Notes: generated by a model from the sequence alone, not told the origin. 64,000 bases of DNA from Albula goreensis (GCA_022829145.1 CM040761.1:4780053-4844052); one strand, 5' to 3'; positions 1 through 61,088 are shown, counted from the first letter of the stretch. Numbers and translations: made by a program.

Positions 1-2819
1 ACAATTCGCCTTCAGGCTTTTCGCCAGGCTAGGCCCACCATCTGAAACCCAATGCGGACTGCTGGCCCACTGTCATCAAGAGTCAAAGAAAATTTCTGTC
101 AGGGAGCCAGCTCATTGGTTTGGAAGATGAAATGTGCTACTTGAGATAAAAACCCACATCTTTCATAAATAAAGCTCTTACAAAATGGGCATGAGGACAA
201 CGTACCGTGTGTCCAGTGGCTAGATTTGGATTTCATCTCTATTTTGTTCACAGAGCACTCCAGTGGGTTCATTTGACCCTCGTAACATGATGTCTAGTCT
301 CCAAAATATACTTCAGAGCTTTCGTTTTAAAAAAAAAAAAGCTTGTCTTGTACTCTGAATGTTCCCAATGGACTACACCGTGGCAGAAATAAAACTGCTC
401 TTTTACAACTCTGAGTTCTAAATAATAATATCCACTAATACTGGAGGGCATTATTCTGTTAATAATCAATGTTAACCCTTTTAGAGCCTCAAAGACGATT
501 TCACAGGATCTTTCTTGGTTTTTATTAGATTGTTTTAAGGCTGTATTACCTTTGGCAATGTAATAATCTTTTATGTTGATTGATCATTGAAATTCAAATA
601 TTGGCCATCAATGCATGCAGAGGAGGGACATGGAATTATGGGAGATCAAAACTGAGATGTATTATGTCATTCATTTGAAAATGGTTATGACAATCACAAA
701 TTGATTACTATGCAGCAAATTTTGGAGGAAATGAATAGGTCTGAGAATTCTGCAGAATGCAGAAGGAAATGTGATTTTAATGAAGTCATGGAACATCAGT
801 AATGGAAGGAACATCTCACACATCGGAAAGAGACACACCTCCACCCATGACAAATACAGTGGCGAAGCTTACAAGTCCTTGATCACATTTTTACTGAGTG
901 GGAAATAGTCTTCTGGCTTCTGTGGTCAATAGAATGACACAGGATGTTCGCAGGCAACAACCCTAATTCATATCTCTTGTTAAATCCATTGTATCAAAAT
1001 ATGGTGTCACAAGCACATTTTATTGCCAAACACTTCCAACTGGTTCTGCTAACTGATCCAGAAACCATGCGATCTATACATATTTCCAAAAACAACCCAG
1101 CTAAGATAGGCTCTGACCTGAGATAAAACGTTTGGGATTTTCATTGAATATAAAAAATCAGTTGTAACTTTGTCCATTAATCACAACAATGTTCATGATG
1201 TACAGACCGTTCACACTTACTGCCTACATGTACACTGCACTATAGAATAACCAGTTGTAAGGGCTCTTTGTTTTTTCTACACCTCTTCAGTTATCAGGGT
1301 GTTTGTTTATTTGCATAAGCCTTCGCAGAACCTTTCATGCAAACGCCACTTGTCGTGACACAACCACAATATGAGATATTATCTTTTGAACCTTTATATT
1401 TTGATTCATTAAATTCTACAAAGAAGACGTGTGTGTGACTTTTGAACCCATTAGCCCTGACTCATACAATAAAAGTAACTTTACCTTAGAACGTATCTGT
1501 CCTCCTACCATTTTGGCGCCTGATTATATCACTCATTCAAGGGTATTTATTTATTTTGTGACACCTGAACCTATAGAAGTGCCTAGTTCCGCCCAGCACA
1601 ACTGTTTAATATTAGAGGCATTAGGTTGTCATGTGGTCAGCAAATTTATTTTAAAAAATTCATGATTCAAATTAAACAACTTCCACAAAGCATGTGTTTA
1701 AAAATATAAAGGGCAAAATCTAGATAACATCACTTCTTATGCTGAATTATATCACAATATATGACGATATCGCTCAGATGTTTTAGACTATCGTAAGAAC
1801 CGTTGCAAATTACCTGCGGCATATGACCAAACCAACAAAATCTCAGGCTTTGAGTTGATTTCCATGGTGTAGACTCTCTGACTACAGAAGAAGAGTGATT
1901 AGTGTTTTGGGTGATTAGAGATTTCACTGAAGAGAGACTGCCAATATTGACAGAGGGCCTCTTGAAATGTGAGACCATTCCCGTGTCTTGGTTCCCATGT
2001 GCTTCAGTCAAAACATAATATGACAGTTGCTTGCTTATGTGGGCACAGTACATGTTACAGCTCTGCTGTTCACGGGAGCTATGTGCTCCTTCAAAGTGAG
2101 ACCTGTGCGACAGATGGTATTGACCTAAGATTCCTGTCTTCTTTGCAGAGCCCGCTGTCCATACGATAGCTAGCACTGTGTGTTTATAGAATTGCCACCA
2201 TGTTCTGATCTTTAAACTGTTAGTGGTGTACCTTACATCTGTTGGTTAGTTAGATCATTGTGGATTTGTATTATTGTATACTTAAGTTTCATGATGCAAA
2301 TATCCGTTGTACAATTTTTGAAAAATAAAAACATTTTATAGGATTCAAGAAGGAGACACATTAATGGTTGCTCACAGCCACTGAGTCCTGTGTATGTTTA
2401 AAACACTGTGTCCCTATTGAAAACAAAATAGATTAAAAAAAAATTACTAAATAGAAAGCTTGTGTTCCTACAAAATATCTCAGAGCTATCGGCTACTTTA
2501 AAAACATCACACATTTAAAAGTAAAATTCCTAGAAAATTTACCTTGGGACCAGCACATTGAAACGTTTCTGTAGGCCTACAGCTTGCATAAAATATGCAA
2601 TGTGTGATTATTAATGAATCTATTCAACAATAATTTATGCATAGATTTAAAACCCAGTTTATGTCACTGCAAATTATTACTTTTCAGATTTCTCTTCCAC
2701 AGAGTAGCTATATGTACCAATGGACCTTGTTAATAAATTAGAGATGGTGACACAGCCCATCAATCATTTTCTTATGGAGAGAGGTGGGTAACTGTAACCA
2801 CAAACGAGGTGGATGTGTT
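1..2819. other. Upstream intergenic region
   Basis: AT-rich DNA upstream of acvr2a. Open frames here are short (148 codons at most, on the minus strand at 1730-2176). They have no recognisable domain and no plausible splice partners. I see no RNA gene or clearly bounded mobile element. Distal regulatory elements could be present but cannot be recognised by reading alone. Confidence 0.6.
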
Positions 2820-3010
2820 TCGCTTGATTGGTTGAATTTCTGGGTCTCCTAAAACCTGGTGTGGTTTAGCTTCCATGCGATTGGACGCGGATGTGTCAGT
2901 CAAGTTTTTCTTGGCGCACGGCGCCCGTTCTCTATGCGCATGGGAGGGCAGAGATGGAAGAGAGGGGTAAAAAACAAAAACAATAGCTACGTACTTGACG
3001 CCATCTTGCA
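2820..3010 (+). promoter_or_regulatory. Candidate acvr2a promoter core
   Basis: Two inverted CCAAT boxes (ATTGG) are seen at 2827-2831 and 2880-2884. A YY1-type motif (GCCATCTTG) lies at 3000-3008, and several CpGs sit between them. YY1 motifs of this kind are commonly found close to transcription starts of TATA-less vertebrate promoters. The site is about 1.7 kb upstream of the acvr2a start codon with no splice signal needed, so transcription could begin here and read a long 5' leader. The start site itself is not visible in sequence, so this is an inference. Confidence 0.35.
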
Positions 3011-4671
3011 TCCAGTCAATTCAGTGAATGATAGGAAAACGGCTGTGGAAATATAGCTCGCTCGCTAGGTGACTAGCAGCTGAACTTTAGTCGTCCGTCA
3101 AGGAGACTCAGAATACCTTTACATTGTCGGTGAAATACCTTCGAAAGCTCGGACAAATCTCAATCCTCAAATCTGGTTCTTTTACTCTGTCGTTTGGCGA
3201 GACCTTGCGCGCTCCACATTGAAGTTATTCTGAAAAGCCAGACTTGGAAGTGGACCTGATACCCAGATCGGGTTCTAGCTAGCCAGCTAGCTACAAGCTT
3301 GTCAACGAGCGCTTCTAGTGCTACACAAACCTTGCGTACCGGTCTGGCAAGGACGGTTGTACTGATGGGGTGGTTTCTTCGAATTAAATGACTGAAGTTC
3401 GTTATAGCTGCCTGCCTTTAATCTGGATTGTCGTGGTATTTTTTTTTTTCTTTTCGTCTGTAGTATGAGGAAGACGTCTTCGACAAGTATTTTTTGCCCA
3501 TCGTTTGGGTATCATTACTCAGAGCATTAGGAAATGTGGACCTGACTTCTAATATGTTGTTTCCCCTTTCAACTTTGGTGGATTGATCGCTTTCCATTCG
3601 CAAGAAGAGGATTGTTATCTAGTTCGCTTGCCAGCTACTTAATTCATTCTCGTTACATATACAGTGTATGTTCACTCAGTGGTTATATGTAGCGAGTTAG
3701 CTGTTCTAGAGCTACCAGCTACCACCTGAGTGATATATGCTAACATTGGCAAGCTACCTAATTGTTTGAGTGAATCCATTTGCTAACCAGCCAAGAGCGT
3801 GGATGATATGCAAATCCTAAAATGTCACCGCTGGAGTTTCGGGCTGTGGCATGTTTTCTTTTCTTATTTCGCTATTGTTGTAAATAATTAGCCTGCTGTA
3901 CTAACCAGATAGTATAGCTAGCTATTTCCAACCAAGTTAATCCTTGCTAGTATAGATATAGGTATAGCGAGCCAGCCATTATTTGCATCTAGCCAGTTGC
4001 GATACGTTAACATATAATCTAAAATACAGATTGTGTCAGTTTTATCTTTTACAATAGTGATGAATAGGGATGGCTGCAGCAATATAGCTAGTTGGCTAGC
4101 TAACGTTATTTACAGATCCTGATTGCCAGCTAGTTTTTACTCAAAAGAACAACCTCCATGATATAGTGCGGTCGGTTGGAAGCTGCCGGGATAGCTGGCT
4201 ACAATGTTTTTATTATCTGAAAAATATTATCTGAAAAGACATCTGTCATCATTTGGATATTCCACGTGGGACCTCTGCCATATCTAGGACTTGTCTCCCT
4301 TTTCTGTATATATGTTCTTGTGTGAAGAATGCTTTCAGTCAGCCAAATGACACATGTTTCCCGAGCTCAGTAGCTACTGTAGCTTGCTAGGGTTTCGAGC
4401 TACGTGAAGGATTTTGCAGCGGGCCTTTTTTCATCAAGAATTGTGAATTTTGCCAACGCCGGATTGTTTGCAAATATAGCTAAGCAACGTTAGCTCGCTA
4501 TTTGTGTAAGTGGGCGTTCCATTGACATTTATTTGAAAGAACAGTGGACTACAGATGATTTCGCCGATTTTACAATAAACAACAAGACGCCATAGACGTG
4601 TAATTGTCATCCGTGGGATTTGTGGCAATAGGAATTTGTCGTAATAAAGGATTTTTTTGACTGGACTGAAA
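3011..4671 (+). other. acvr2a: Probable 5' leader / proximal region of acvr2a
   Basis: This stretch precedes the acvr2a start codon. It is rich in short repeated words built on AGCTAGCTA (for example around 3277-3300, 3913-3925 and 4085-4105). It contains several upstream ATG and stop codons and no long open frame. How much is transcribed is unknown. If the promoter is near 3.0 kb, most of it is 5' UTR carrying many upstream start codons. A transcription start closer to 4672, or an upstream spliced leader, is also possible. Confidence 0.4.
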
Positions 4672-52842
<48,171 letters not shown>

Positions 52843-53131
52843 TGGACGCAGCCGGGAGAAACGTGCGCACAGGCACTGACCAATAGGAACCCGGTCTCCC
52901 GAGCTGCTGTAAAAACAGACCCTGGCAGTTTTCCCTTTTCCCACGGACTGCGCGCAGAGGGAATGCCTGCGGCTATCATTCTCGCAACTCCTTCAGATTC
53001 AGGAATTTCTGCACCCGTACCGATTTCTACCCACTGCGTTTAGTTACGTGTGTGCCTGAAGACTTGCAGACTTTTGGCTTTTTGTTTAAAGCCAGGACTA
53101 TAAAGACAATGAATTTAAAGAAAAAAAATAC

Positions 53132-53137
53132 AATAAA
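53132..53137 (+). terminator. acvr2a: Poly(A) signal AATAAA, proximal candidate
   Basis: Canonical hexamer about 290 nt after the acvr2a stop codon. It may yield a short-UTR transcript. Confidence 0.35.
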
Positions 53138-53982
53138 TCAGGATCCTTCAAAGGAAGACACTGGAGGTAGAGACATAAATGGTCTTCTCGACTACAGGAC
53201 TTTGTCGTTTAAATCAAAACTTTTGGCAGGTATTTTTCTTTTGTATCAAAGAAGAGTAATTAAAAGACTTCTTCAAATGGACATCTGCTAGTTTTTCTAA
53301 AAAAAAAAGAGAGAAGTTTGAGAAAAAAAGACTAAACCAGAAACCCCACCACAGTTCATTTCATTTCAGTATAAAAAGGGCATCTTGTTTTCAAATGCAT
53401 TTGCTGTTTTTGTGTTTATATAAATGAAATATTGTAATGCCAATAAGAAACAGCTTCTGAATGTTTAGTGTACTGCTGCTGTACATATATCAACGGAAAA
53501 ATATGGTAATCAAGGTTATTTTTTGGGATCTGCTTCCATGCATTACTTTAAATAACCGTAAACCTCCCTCAACAAGGTATACCTCAGTTCCATCTATGAC
53601 AAGTTTTCTTTAACACTAAAAACAATCTCAAATATTTAGATCTGACATCTGTGTGGTATTTATGCATTTTAAGTGACAGATGACGACAGCATTTACAACA
53701 GTATGCCAACACAAAATGGCCATTTATAAACCAGTGTTTATGCCTTTTATCTTTTTATTTCTCCTTTTAGGGTTTTGTGTTAGAATATTTTTGCCCTGCA
53801 GTTCTCAAGTATTTTTAACCATTTAAATCTTTTAGTCTGCAGAAATGTACTTTTTTGAAAGTGTAACGAGAGGTAAAAGTCCATGAAAAAAAATTAACTT
53901 CCAAAATAACATTTGAAAGCACTTTCCTATTTAGGTTTGCGGTGTCGATGAATATTTAAAACAGTACGCATGCCTTTTTGTC

Positions 53983-54005
53983 TTTTTTTTTTTTTTTTTT
54001 TTTTT
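53983..54005 (+). repeat. Poly-T tract
   Basis: About 23 uninterrupted T residues within the probable 3' UTR. Confidence 0.9.
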
Positions 54006-55130
54006 GATTCCCTACGTGAGTTGTGACACGTGTTACCTGTAGCGGAAAAGTTGATTTTGTTCATTTCTTTAAATTGGTATCCCTATCTCTGTGTTCTCGT
54101 GTAATGCTAGTTCGTGTGTATCGCTAGTGTTTCAGGAATTAGCATTCAAGGTCTGCTGGTATTTGATACACCTCAGGAAATTTCGTCTCTCGAACCCCTC
54201 TCTCTGCTTTGAGCCGTAAGTGACTTCTCTCATTCATTCTCTCATCCCGGTGCCATTATTTTCGGTGACTCCTCGACATTTCGGTGCATCATTGTAGACC
54301 CTGCGAGATAGGATACGAGCCAAAAACTGCAAAAATTGTATTGTTCAGTGAAACAATAGTCACATAGCTAGAAATGGAACATATCGTAGCTGTGGGTTAT
54401 AGGGGACAGGATTGAATGCGAAATCGGGATATATCTCTAGTCGTAGTTTGAGTGATCACGGATTGGAGCGATTGTCTTGGTGCCGAAGCTGGTGCAGTTT
54501 TGCTGTCCTTTGTATTCTTTCTCCTCGTAGACGAGTTCGGTTTTTAACAGGAACTGCTACCGCAACAACGTTCAGGGATACACTACTATGCTTTACTAAG
54601 TTAATTATATGCAATCAGTGCAGGTACAGCAAAGTTACCGACTACTTTTACAACCGTAGCATTTTTAAAACCATGGAGTCGTCAAGTGCTGTTTTATTTA
54701 TTTAGTTACTGGACCTGAGCTCAAATGAGCCAGGTGCCAACTGTACTGTACAAGTTACCTACTTGTATCCACGGTTTAGGGTTCGAGGAATTGTGGGTTT
54801 GCCCGACAGGTCCACAAACCCAACTAAATCTACTGCGCTATAGTAAAGTAAGCTTGTTCATGCAACAGAAATGCGGGGTAAGGGAGGGCATAACCTCAGC
54901 TAACACCTCCATCACTGTGAATACCTTTTACACAGGACCTCTGCAGATTTCTGCTCCTCGTGGAACGTGGAGGGGAAAGTCACGAGTCTCCAAGCAGGGA
55001 GGGGTGGAAAGGCGGATATCCATTTGCAGCGCGTAACACCTGCCGTCTTGCGCCTAGCATCGTTTTATTGTTGTCCCCGTGCTAAAGAGAAAAACTTATG
55101 TAGCCATGTGACTGGACACCCCCCCCCCAA

Positions 55131-55171
55131 CACACACACACTCACACACACACACATATATATACACACAG
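55131..55171 (+). repeat. CA/TA-rich simple repeat
   Basis: CACACACA followed by ATATATAC, within the probable 3' UTR. Confidence 0.8.
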
Positions 55172-55706
55172 AGGCTCGCTCATATTGTATGGGGGTGTAA
55201 CTTGTTAAACCCTTTTTTGGGAAAAGAATTCTTTACATACACAACAGATGAAGCCGTTTTTTAACCCTTTCCCACTAGCCCACTGTATAGACACTCAGCC
55301 CGACCCTACCCAAAGCTCAGATTCAGTGTTGAGATCCGAGCTCTTCTTTTGTAAGAAATTACGTATGTTTCCCATCAATACAAGCCAAAACCGTTCCCTA
55401 CGACATTGGCAGCAGACTTCAAGGAAAATGCACATTATGTAAATATGAATGTCGTTTTTAGATTGTGAATTTAGCATGTTTTTTTCTAAGATATCACGAA
55501 GCAAAAAGTCCTTTATAAAGTAACTATTCCAAAATAAGATTTTATTGTTTATTTTATATATCTATATTTTTAATTGTATTAATTTATGTCAAGGCCCAAA
55601 ACAGTCATTTTTCCTTTCCATGGCGAGGCTCTCTCTGACTATTTTAAATCGGTCCGACGAAACACTACGGATTTCACCCCTGGATCGACACATCGTTTAC
55701 CTCAGA

Positions 55707-55814
55707 CATCCCAGCTAATGCATAACGTTCTGCCAGCGTTGCGGCAATGTTGCAACAACACAGTAAGGTGGGCGCAATGTTCCGGCGACGTTGCAGGACG
55801 TCAACTGGGATATG
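55707..55814. repeat. Small palindromic element in the 3' UTR
   Basis: The ends CATCCCAGCT and AACTGGGATATG are imperfect inverted repeats. Between them the word GTTGCGGCAATGTTGCAACA and variants of AACGTT/GACGTTGCAGGACGT recur. This looks like a short non-autonomous DNA element of about 105 bp embedded in the transcript. Confidence 0.5.
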
Positions 55815-56091
55815 ACCAGCAGTGTTTTTCTTTTCTATAATGCGGTTTCAGTTCGAGTTAAACACATTACCTCTCAATTATGCCAGACAGGTGACGTGGC
55901 TCAGTCACGTTATTTTGAATTCTCTGCCGATGTTCAGTGCGCCACGGGCACAAAACAAAACAACCGTACTGCTGTCAAAGTGTACTTGCCATTTTTATTG
56001 TTTTGCAAGAATTTAACAAACTGTTTCAGAGGCCTAGGTGGAGTTGATTGTTAAATATTGTACAGATAAATGGTATGCTATTTCTCCCTAA

Positions 56092-56097
56092 AATAAA
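56092..56097 (+). terminator. acvr2a: Poly(A) signal AATAAA, distal candidate
   Basis: Canonical hexamer about 3.25 kb after the stop codon, followed by a GT-rich stretch (CTCTGTGTGCTGTCTG) about 15 nt downstream that fits a cleavage-enhancing element. Confidence 0.5.
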
Positions 56098-56919
56098 GTA
56101 TAGTGACTGCTCTGTGTGCTGTCTGCATTTCACTGTCTGATGTAGCAAAATTAATCTTTGGTGACACAGTTTGAGTACATTTGATGAATCCTGGAATAAC
56201 TGTGAAGTATCTATTGCAAACATCTAATAAGTCTTTTGTGCACTAAACATTGTCCAAATAGCTTGCAAAACTATCTGAAAAAAGGATACCTGTAAGCAGA
56301 TATAAGTGCACATTCCCAAGGCTTTTAAAAAATATTTTCATAACATTTTATTGAATTACAAATCATGTGTAGACATAAAGGGCAGTACCCAGACCTGCTC
56401 TTAAATGCATTTTTCACATAAATCTCACACTCTCACAGTGAGTTATGCAGAAAATGCACTTACTGAAGGTCTGGATTTGACTCTAAAGTGAATACCTCAG
56501 CAAAACATGAACTCTCCATCAGCGTGCTTCCATTGGTAAAGAAGTTAGATGCCAGCAAAACTGCAAAGAAAATAACCAAAAATAATAGCGCTGATCACAA
56601 AAGATGCTAGCTAATAGATATGTTCCCAGCACTTCTTCAAAAGGCGGATTTTGTATCCAACGCTTCATGTTTGTATCGGAGAAGTTTTAAAATGTCTGCT
56701 TAAGTGTTTTGTATTCTCCTGCTCTCTGGGACCTTAACCCCCACCACCTCCTATTCAAATTTGGAACTGAACCTACAGATTTGAATCTTTCCGCAGAGGT
56801 CTGTCATCTTGGCGCAGCGGGAAGGTGTCATTTCCTCCGGCTCTGAAGAATCTGATCAAGCTCCGTCGAGATGATCGGTGATCCTTGATGGACAGCAGTG
56901 TTGTATTATTCTCCTTGGG

Positions 56920-57545
56920 TTTGCACTTAGATTCAGGTCAGGAATTCTACTGGGCCATTCAAGGGCTTACACATTTTTCATGGTTCGTCACTCCAGTGTA
57001 GTTTTTACAGAGTCTTTTCCATGCTAAAAGTATGTTTTTCCCAGTGCAAGGCCTTAAATAGATGGAAACTGATCTTTCGTAAGGGTTTGCCTACACTTTG
57101 CTTCATCCATTTTCCCATCAATCCTAAAAATACGACAAGATTTTGCTTCTGAGAAGCTTCAGCAAGCATGGTGCTGCTAGCTCTATACTACAACAGAGAT
57201 GGTGTTAACTGGGTGATATAATAAGCTGGATTTTCCCCTGGTGTGATGTTTTATATGTAGACAAAACCGTTCCAAATTTGCTTCAACCGCAAAAATGTTG
57301 GACTGTAACCCTGATGCCTTGTTTCAAAATCCAAACAGTATTTGTGACGTTTTTTTCAGTAATGCTTCCTGCCATTCAGCAATGCAGACCAGCATCGTGG
57401 AACAACCATGATATCACTGGCTAATTTACATGTTTCCTATCTCAGCCACTGAACTTTGCAGCTCTTTCGCAGTAAGCGACCTCAAGGTGGTTTCGCTAAC
57501 CACTCTTCTGCTTGCATAGCTGTTCAGTTCAACAGGAAAACTTGG
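56920..57545 (-). pseudogene. Decayed Tc1/mariner-like transposon relic
   Basis: The plus strand resembles the antisense of a fish Tc1-like transposase region. Successive recognisable blocks are AGGTCAGGAATTCTACTGGGCCATTCAAG, CACTCCAGTGTAG, GGGTTTGCCTACACTTTGCTTCATCCATTTTCCCATCAATCCT, TGAGAAGCTTCAGCAAGCATGGTGCTGC and CCTATCTCAGCCACTGAACTTTGCAGCTCTTTC, each shown here only in part of its length in the genome. The frame is broken throughout by substitutions and small indels. No open frame remains and the terminal repeats are not identifiable. Confidence 0.6.
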
Positions 57546-59849
57546 GAAACAGGAAATACGCCTACCCACTCTAAATAAGTGATTTGACTATGCTGAAAGG
57601 GATATTTGGTGACTTTGGTCTTTGCATTCCGCCAATTTCGTGAGTAAATCATTTTTTGAAAGCCCAGAAAATCAGAGACTAAACCAAATACAGGAGGACC
57701 AGTGAAATAAAGGCAATATCATGGCAAATCAACTCATGGGAAGAGACAGGTAGCTGGCAAACACTGGAGAGATGGCAGCAAGTAACCATCAAAGAAAGTA
57801 ACCACAAAGAAAGTTTTTTTTTGCCATAAGAGATTCAGTACAAGAACACTAATGAAGGACAACCAGGGCAAACTTATAATAATTAAAAAGAAATGGATAG
57901 CCAGATGGAGGGACCTCCTGTGCAGCCAGTTGACATGAAGCAACAGAAGCGAATTGACATAAGAATACCACACAGAACGAACTAGACAAGGGATCTGCAC
58001 TGTCATCGCCGCAGTGAACGTACGACAGCTCCAGGTTCATGTCAAACTAAATGCGAAACTGGGTCAAGAGTCGGTCATAAACATTCTTCCTTTCTCGGTT
58101 AATATCTGTAAAAAAAGTGTCATCTGTCAGGTGTTGCGACGACAGCACGCTGTTAAATGCGACGATGGTCAATTGAACAGCAGCAGCTGGCGACAAAAAT
58201 GGTGAGAAGTAAATGGCAAAAACACACTAGTATCAAAAACTTTTTTGCCCAAAAAACATTGGTATTATCATTCACTTATTTTCAAATTAATTCGCTTACT
58301 TTCCATGCATATGAGAGGGTCATTCAGCCTGGTGAAAATATGGTTAGGGTTCCAGTTCTCAAAAAAGGATTAAAGCCACTGAGTTATCCCTCCACTGAAA
58401 TCCCATGACAACCAGTTTCCTTCAGTACACACAGTATCAGCAACCCAGCACACCAAATTGCACAATTGAAGACTACTTCTGGGGATCCAAAGGGCATTTC
58501 TGTGCACTCTCAAAGACCAGAAACGATATAAAACTCGATCTTGTTTGCCAGATATTTGGTTGGCATTTGCAGGGCAAAGATCTGGGGAAAGATATGGGTT
58601 AAACCGGATAAAATCATTGGTCTTGTTGCTCACTAGTGGCCCCTCCTGGCTGGTCAGGCACCTGTCAAATGTGAACTGAGTATAAATCTGTGCTGCTAGG
58701 GTCAATACATAATTAGTGATACATCTGCAGTGTGGATAGGTGTAATTGCTTGTTGACTCGTGAATGGTAGACTCACATGTATGGCTTCTTTTCCCAAGCC
58801 TGAGCGAGAAGGTCAGTACCGTGGTTATAATAAGTTTGGGTCGGGGGGAGAAAAAGGAGGGAACAGAAATGAAATTCACCAGCAGAATGTGAGACTTTTC
58901 AGATACAGATTTATTTGTTCTTTTTATACGCCCATACATTTGACAGTAACACCCTACAGTGAGAAACAATGCCAAGACAAGAACAAAACAATAAATTAAT
59001 ACTTTGCATTTAAAAAAGAGGTATGGGCCAAGGCCTGGCTAAATTCCCACAACAATCTTTTATATGTGTAGTCAAAATACCTTGTAAAAGGAGTCAAATG
59101 CTAAGCTCTTGCTCCTCGCCTCCCCATTCGTCTGTAATTATCATTAATAGGCTAGCAAGATTTACAAGTGTTTTGTGATTATTTACTTTTAATGAACTAA
59201 TCTTGTGCCTTAAATGAGTCATTAAACTGAGTAGATGACCCTAGCTGTTCATAATGAGGTGACTCACTGCCACTTTTAAATAGCATATTCTTCATTATTT
59301 ACTTGTTATAGATCCTGCAAAAATTTAGGCAGCTTGTCATGGAAATGATGAATGATAATAAAATATATTTTGGCAGATCTATAGAAAACAATAATGAGGT
59401 CTAACACCATTTCTAGCAAGAGGCGTAAATGCCTATCCAGTTCACCACTAAAAAAACCTATATTGTATTGTTTTTATTGTTTGCAATCTCACTTTCATAT
59501 ATTTGGCTTAAGAGATTTCAGATTCAATTCATTGTTATGGGTACCAAAGATCTGGTATCAACAATAAGGTCTTGGGTAATCCTGGTCTGGACCAAGAGCA
59601 GTGCAGCTCTTTGACGATTGGCTTATTATCAGTTAATAATAGTGGAAAAAACACTGATTAATTACTCTTTTTGGTCAACTATACGTGTGAAACGCACAAG
59701 AACCTTGTTTGTAATTATAATTCAACTCTAACAAGTCCTTGCTGCCGGTTAGCTCTCTGCGCCGCCGCCAAGCGAAAAACGTAGTGCAAAACTGACATTA
59801 TTTGAACAATATTTCAACTGTCAACAGATAGGCGCAGTTTAACGAAAAT

Positions 59850-59864
59850 CCACAAGATGGCAGT
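59850..59864 (+). promoter_or_regulatory. CTCF-like motif (CCACAAGATGGCAGT)
   Basis: Near-consensus CTCF core (one deviation from CCASYAGRKGGCRS) in plus orientation between the two genes. Confidence 0.45.
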
Positions 59865-60839
59865 ATCATCCACTTAATAGACGACTAATTGCGAGAAACC
59901 AAAGCTATTTTAAATACATATAGAGTTCCAGACGAAAGTGTTCGCTTGCTCCAGGCTAAAGTGGGAAATTTAATATTGTTTATTACCTCTTCCAGCAAGC
60001 AGAGTGACAACAGCAATGTTGATTTATGGTCAACAGAATGATTATACCTGTACATTGCATATTGTTATTGCAGGCAGTTAAAAAATAGACTAAAATATGG
60101 ATTATCAAAGAGGAGCCTTTTATGTCCACCATGGTCCAGGGACCAAAGCTGTTTTTTTCAGGTTTAAAGTTTGTTCTGTTTAAAATTGCATTGAAGTGAA
60201 GCAGATACAATTTTATGTTCATAATGTTTAAGCAGGCATTTGGATGGATAAGGCCGCTATATATGTAGCAATGCTCTTTTCTGCTGCTTGCCAGATCCAC
60301 AGTTGTCATTCTAGATTGAAAGAACATTGTTATCTGCCATCCCCAGTTCGATAAAGCACAAAACACTTTATATGAAATTCATATACTAGAGTGTACTGTA
60401 TTGTCAAATAATTAAAATACACCTTTGACAAAAGCTAGGTAGTCAATAGGTGGTAAACTAATGAGAAGAGCATAGAGCTTGTCAGGGCTAGGCTGAATTA
60501 CATGCGGAAATGTAGTTTCATGTGGTTTAGACATGGTGTACTGGCGTTCTAGTTGATATTAGCTATCAAGCTGTGCTATGTTCCTGTTACTTTTGTGCAT
60601 AACTTATCACATATATTCAAAATATTTTATATTTAATAAATATCCAAACATATTTTCAATATATGAAGCCAGGTCATAAAATGTACAAATACACATCTTT
60701 GTGCCAAAGTTTTCTTCATTAAATCAATTAAAATTTCCAAAAAGACAGTCATAATTATTGGCTGGAGGCCAAGATGCTACATGTTTGGACTTCATGAAAT
60801 TAAAAGGCCTGTTTTGCTCTGAAGTTTGAATATCAGGAT

Positions 60840-61086
60840 TGTGAAGGAGTGGCCCTTCCCTGATTTACAATTGGTAAGTAGTTAATTAGTTAATTGTAAC
60901 CTGTTAACAAAATGGGTAACACCTGTGACTGATTAGAACCAGGTGTAATTGAATTGGCACCCAGCACATAAAAGCAGCAATTGACAAGGAGCTGGGAGCT
61001 GTGCCAGTACTATGTGCATGTGGTTTTGACATAAATTATTTTTTTACCAAGCTGATTTTATTCAGTTGTTTTTAAGCTTTCTTACA
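60840..61086 (+). repeat. Left (5') LTR
   Basis: Begins TGTGAAGGAGTGGCCC and ends CTTTCTTACA. A TATA-like ATAAAAG at 60968-60974 could mark the U3/R promoter. Confidence 0.88.
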
Positions 61087-61088
61087 GT

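Larger units (their letters stand above)
52843..56110 (+). other. acvr2a: Probable acvr2a 3' UTR
   Basis: AT-rich DNA after the stop codon with AATAAA at 53132-53137 (about 290 nt downstream) and again at 56092-56097. The long form would give a UTR of about 3.3 kb, in line with the long 3' UTR of mammalian ACVR2A. It contains two Pumilio-type words, TGTACATA at 53480-53487 and TGTAAATA at 55438-55445. It also has a poly-T tract near 53983-54005, a CA-rich tract near 55131-55171 and a small palindromic element at 55707-55814. Which poly(A) site is used is not known. Confidence 0.6.

Noticed and set aside
1730-2176. 148-codon minus-strand open frame upstream of acvr2a
   Set aside because: No recognisable domain and unremarkable composition. 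A splice-linked gene cannot be supported.
58370-58975. 201-codon minus-strand open frame
   Set aside because: No domain or family resemblance that I recognise, no signal or repeat structure, and located in repeat-rich intergenic DNA. Probably fortuitous or part of an unclassified repeat.
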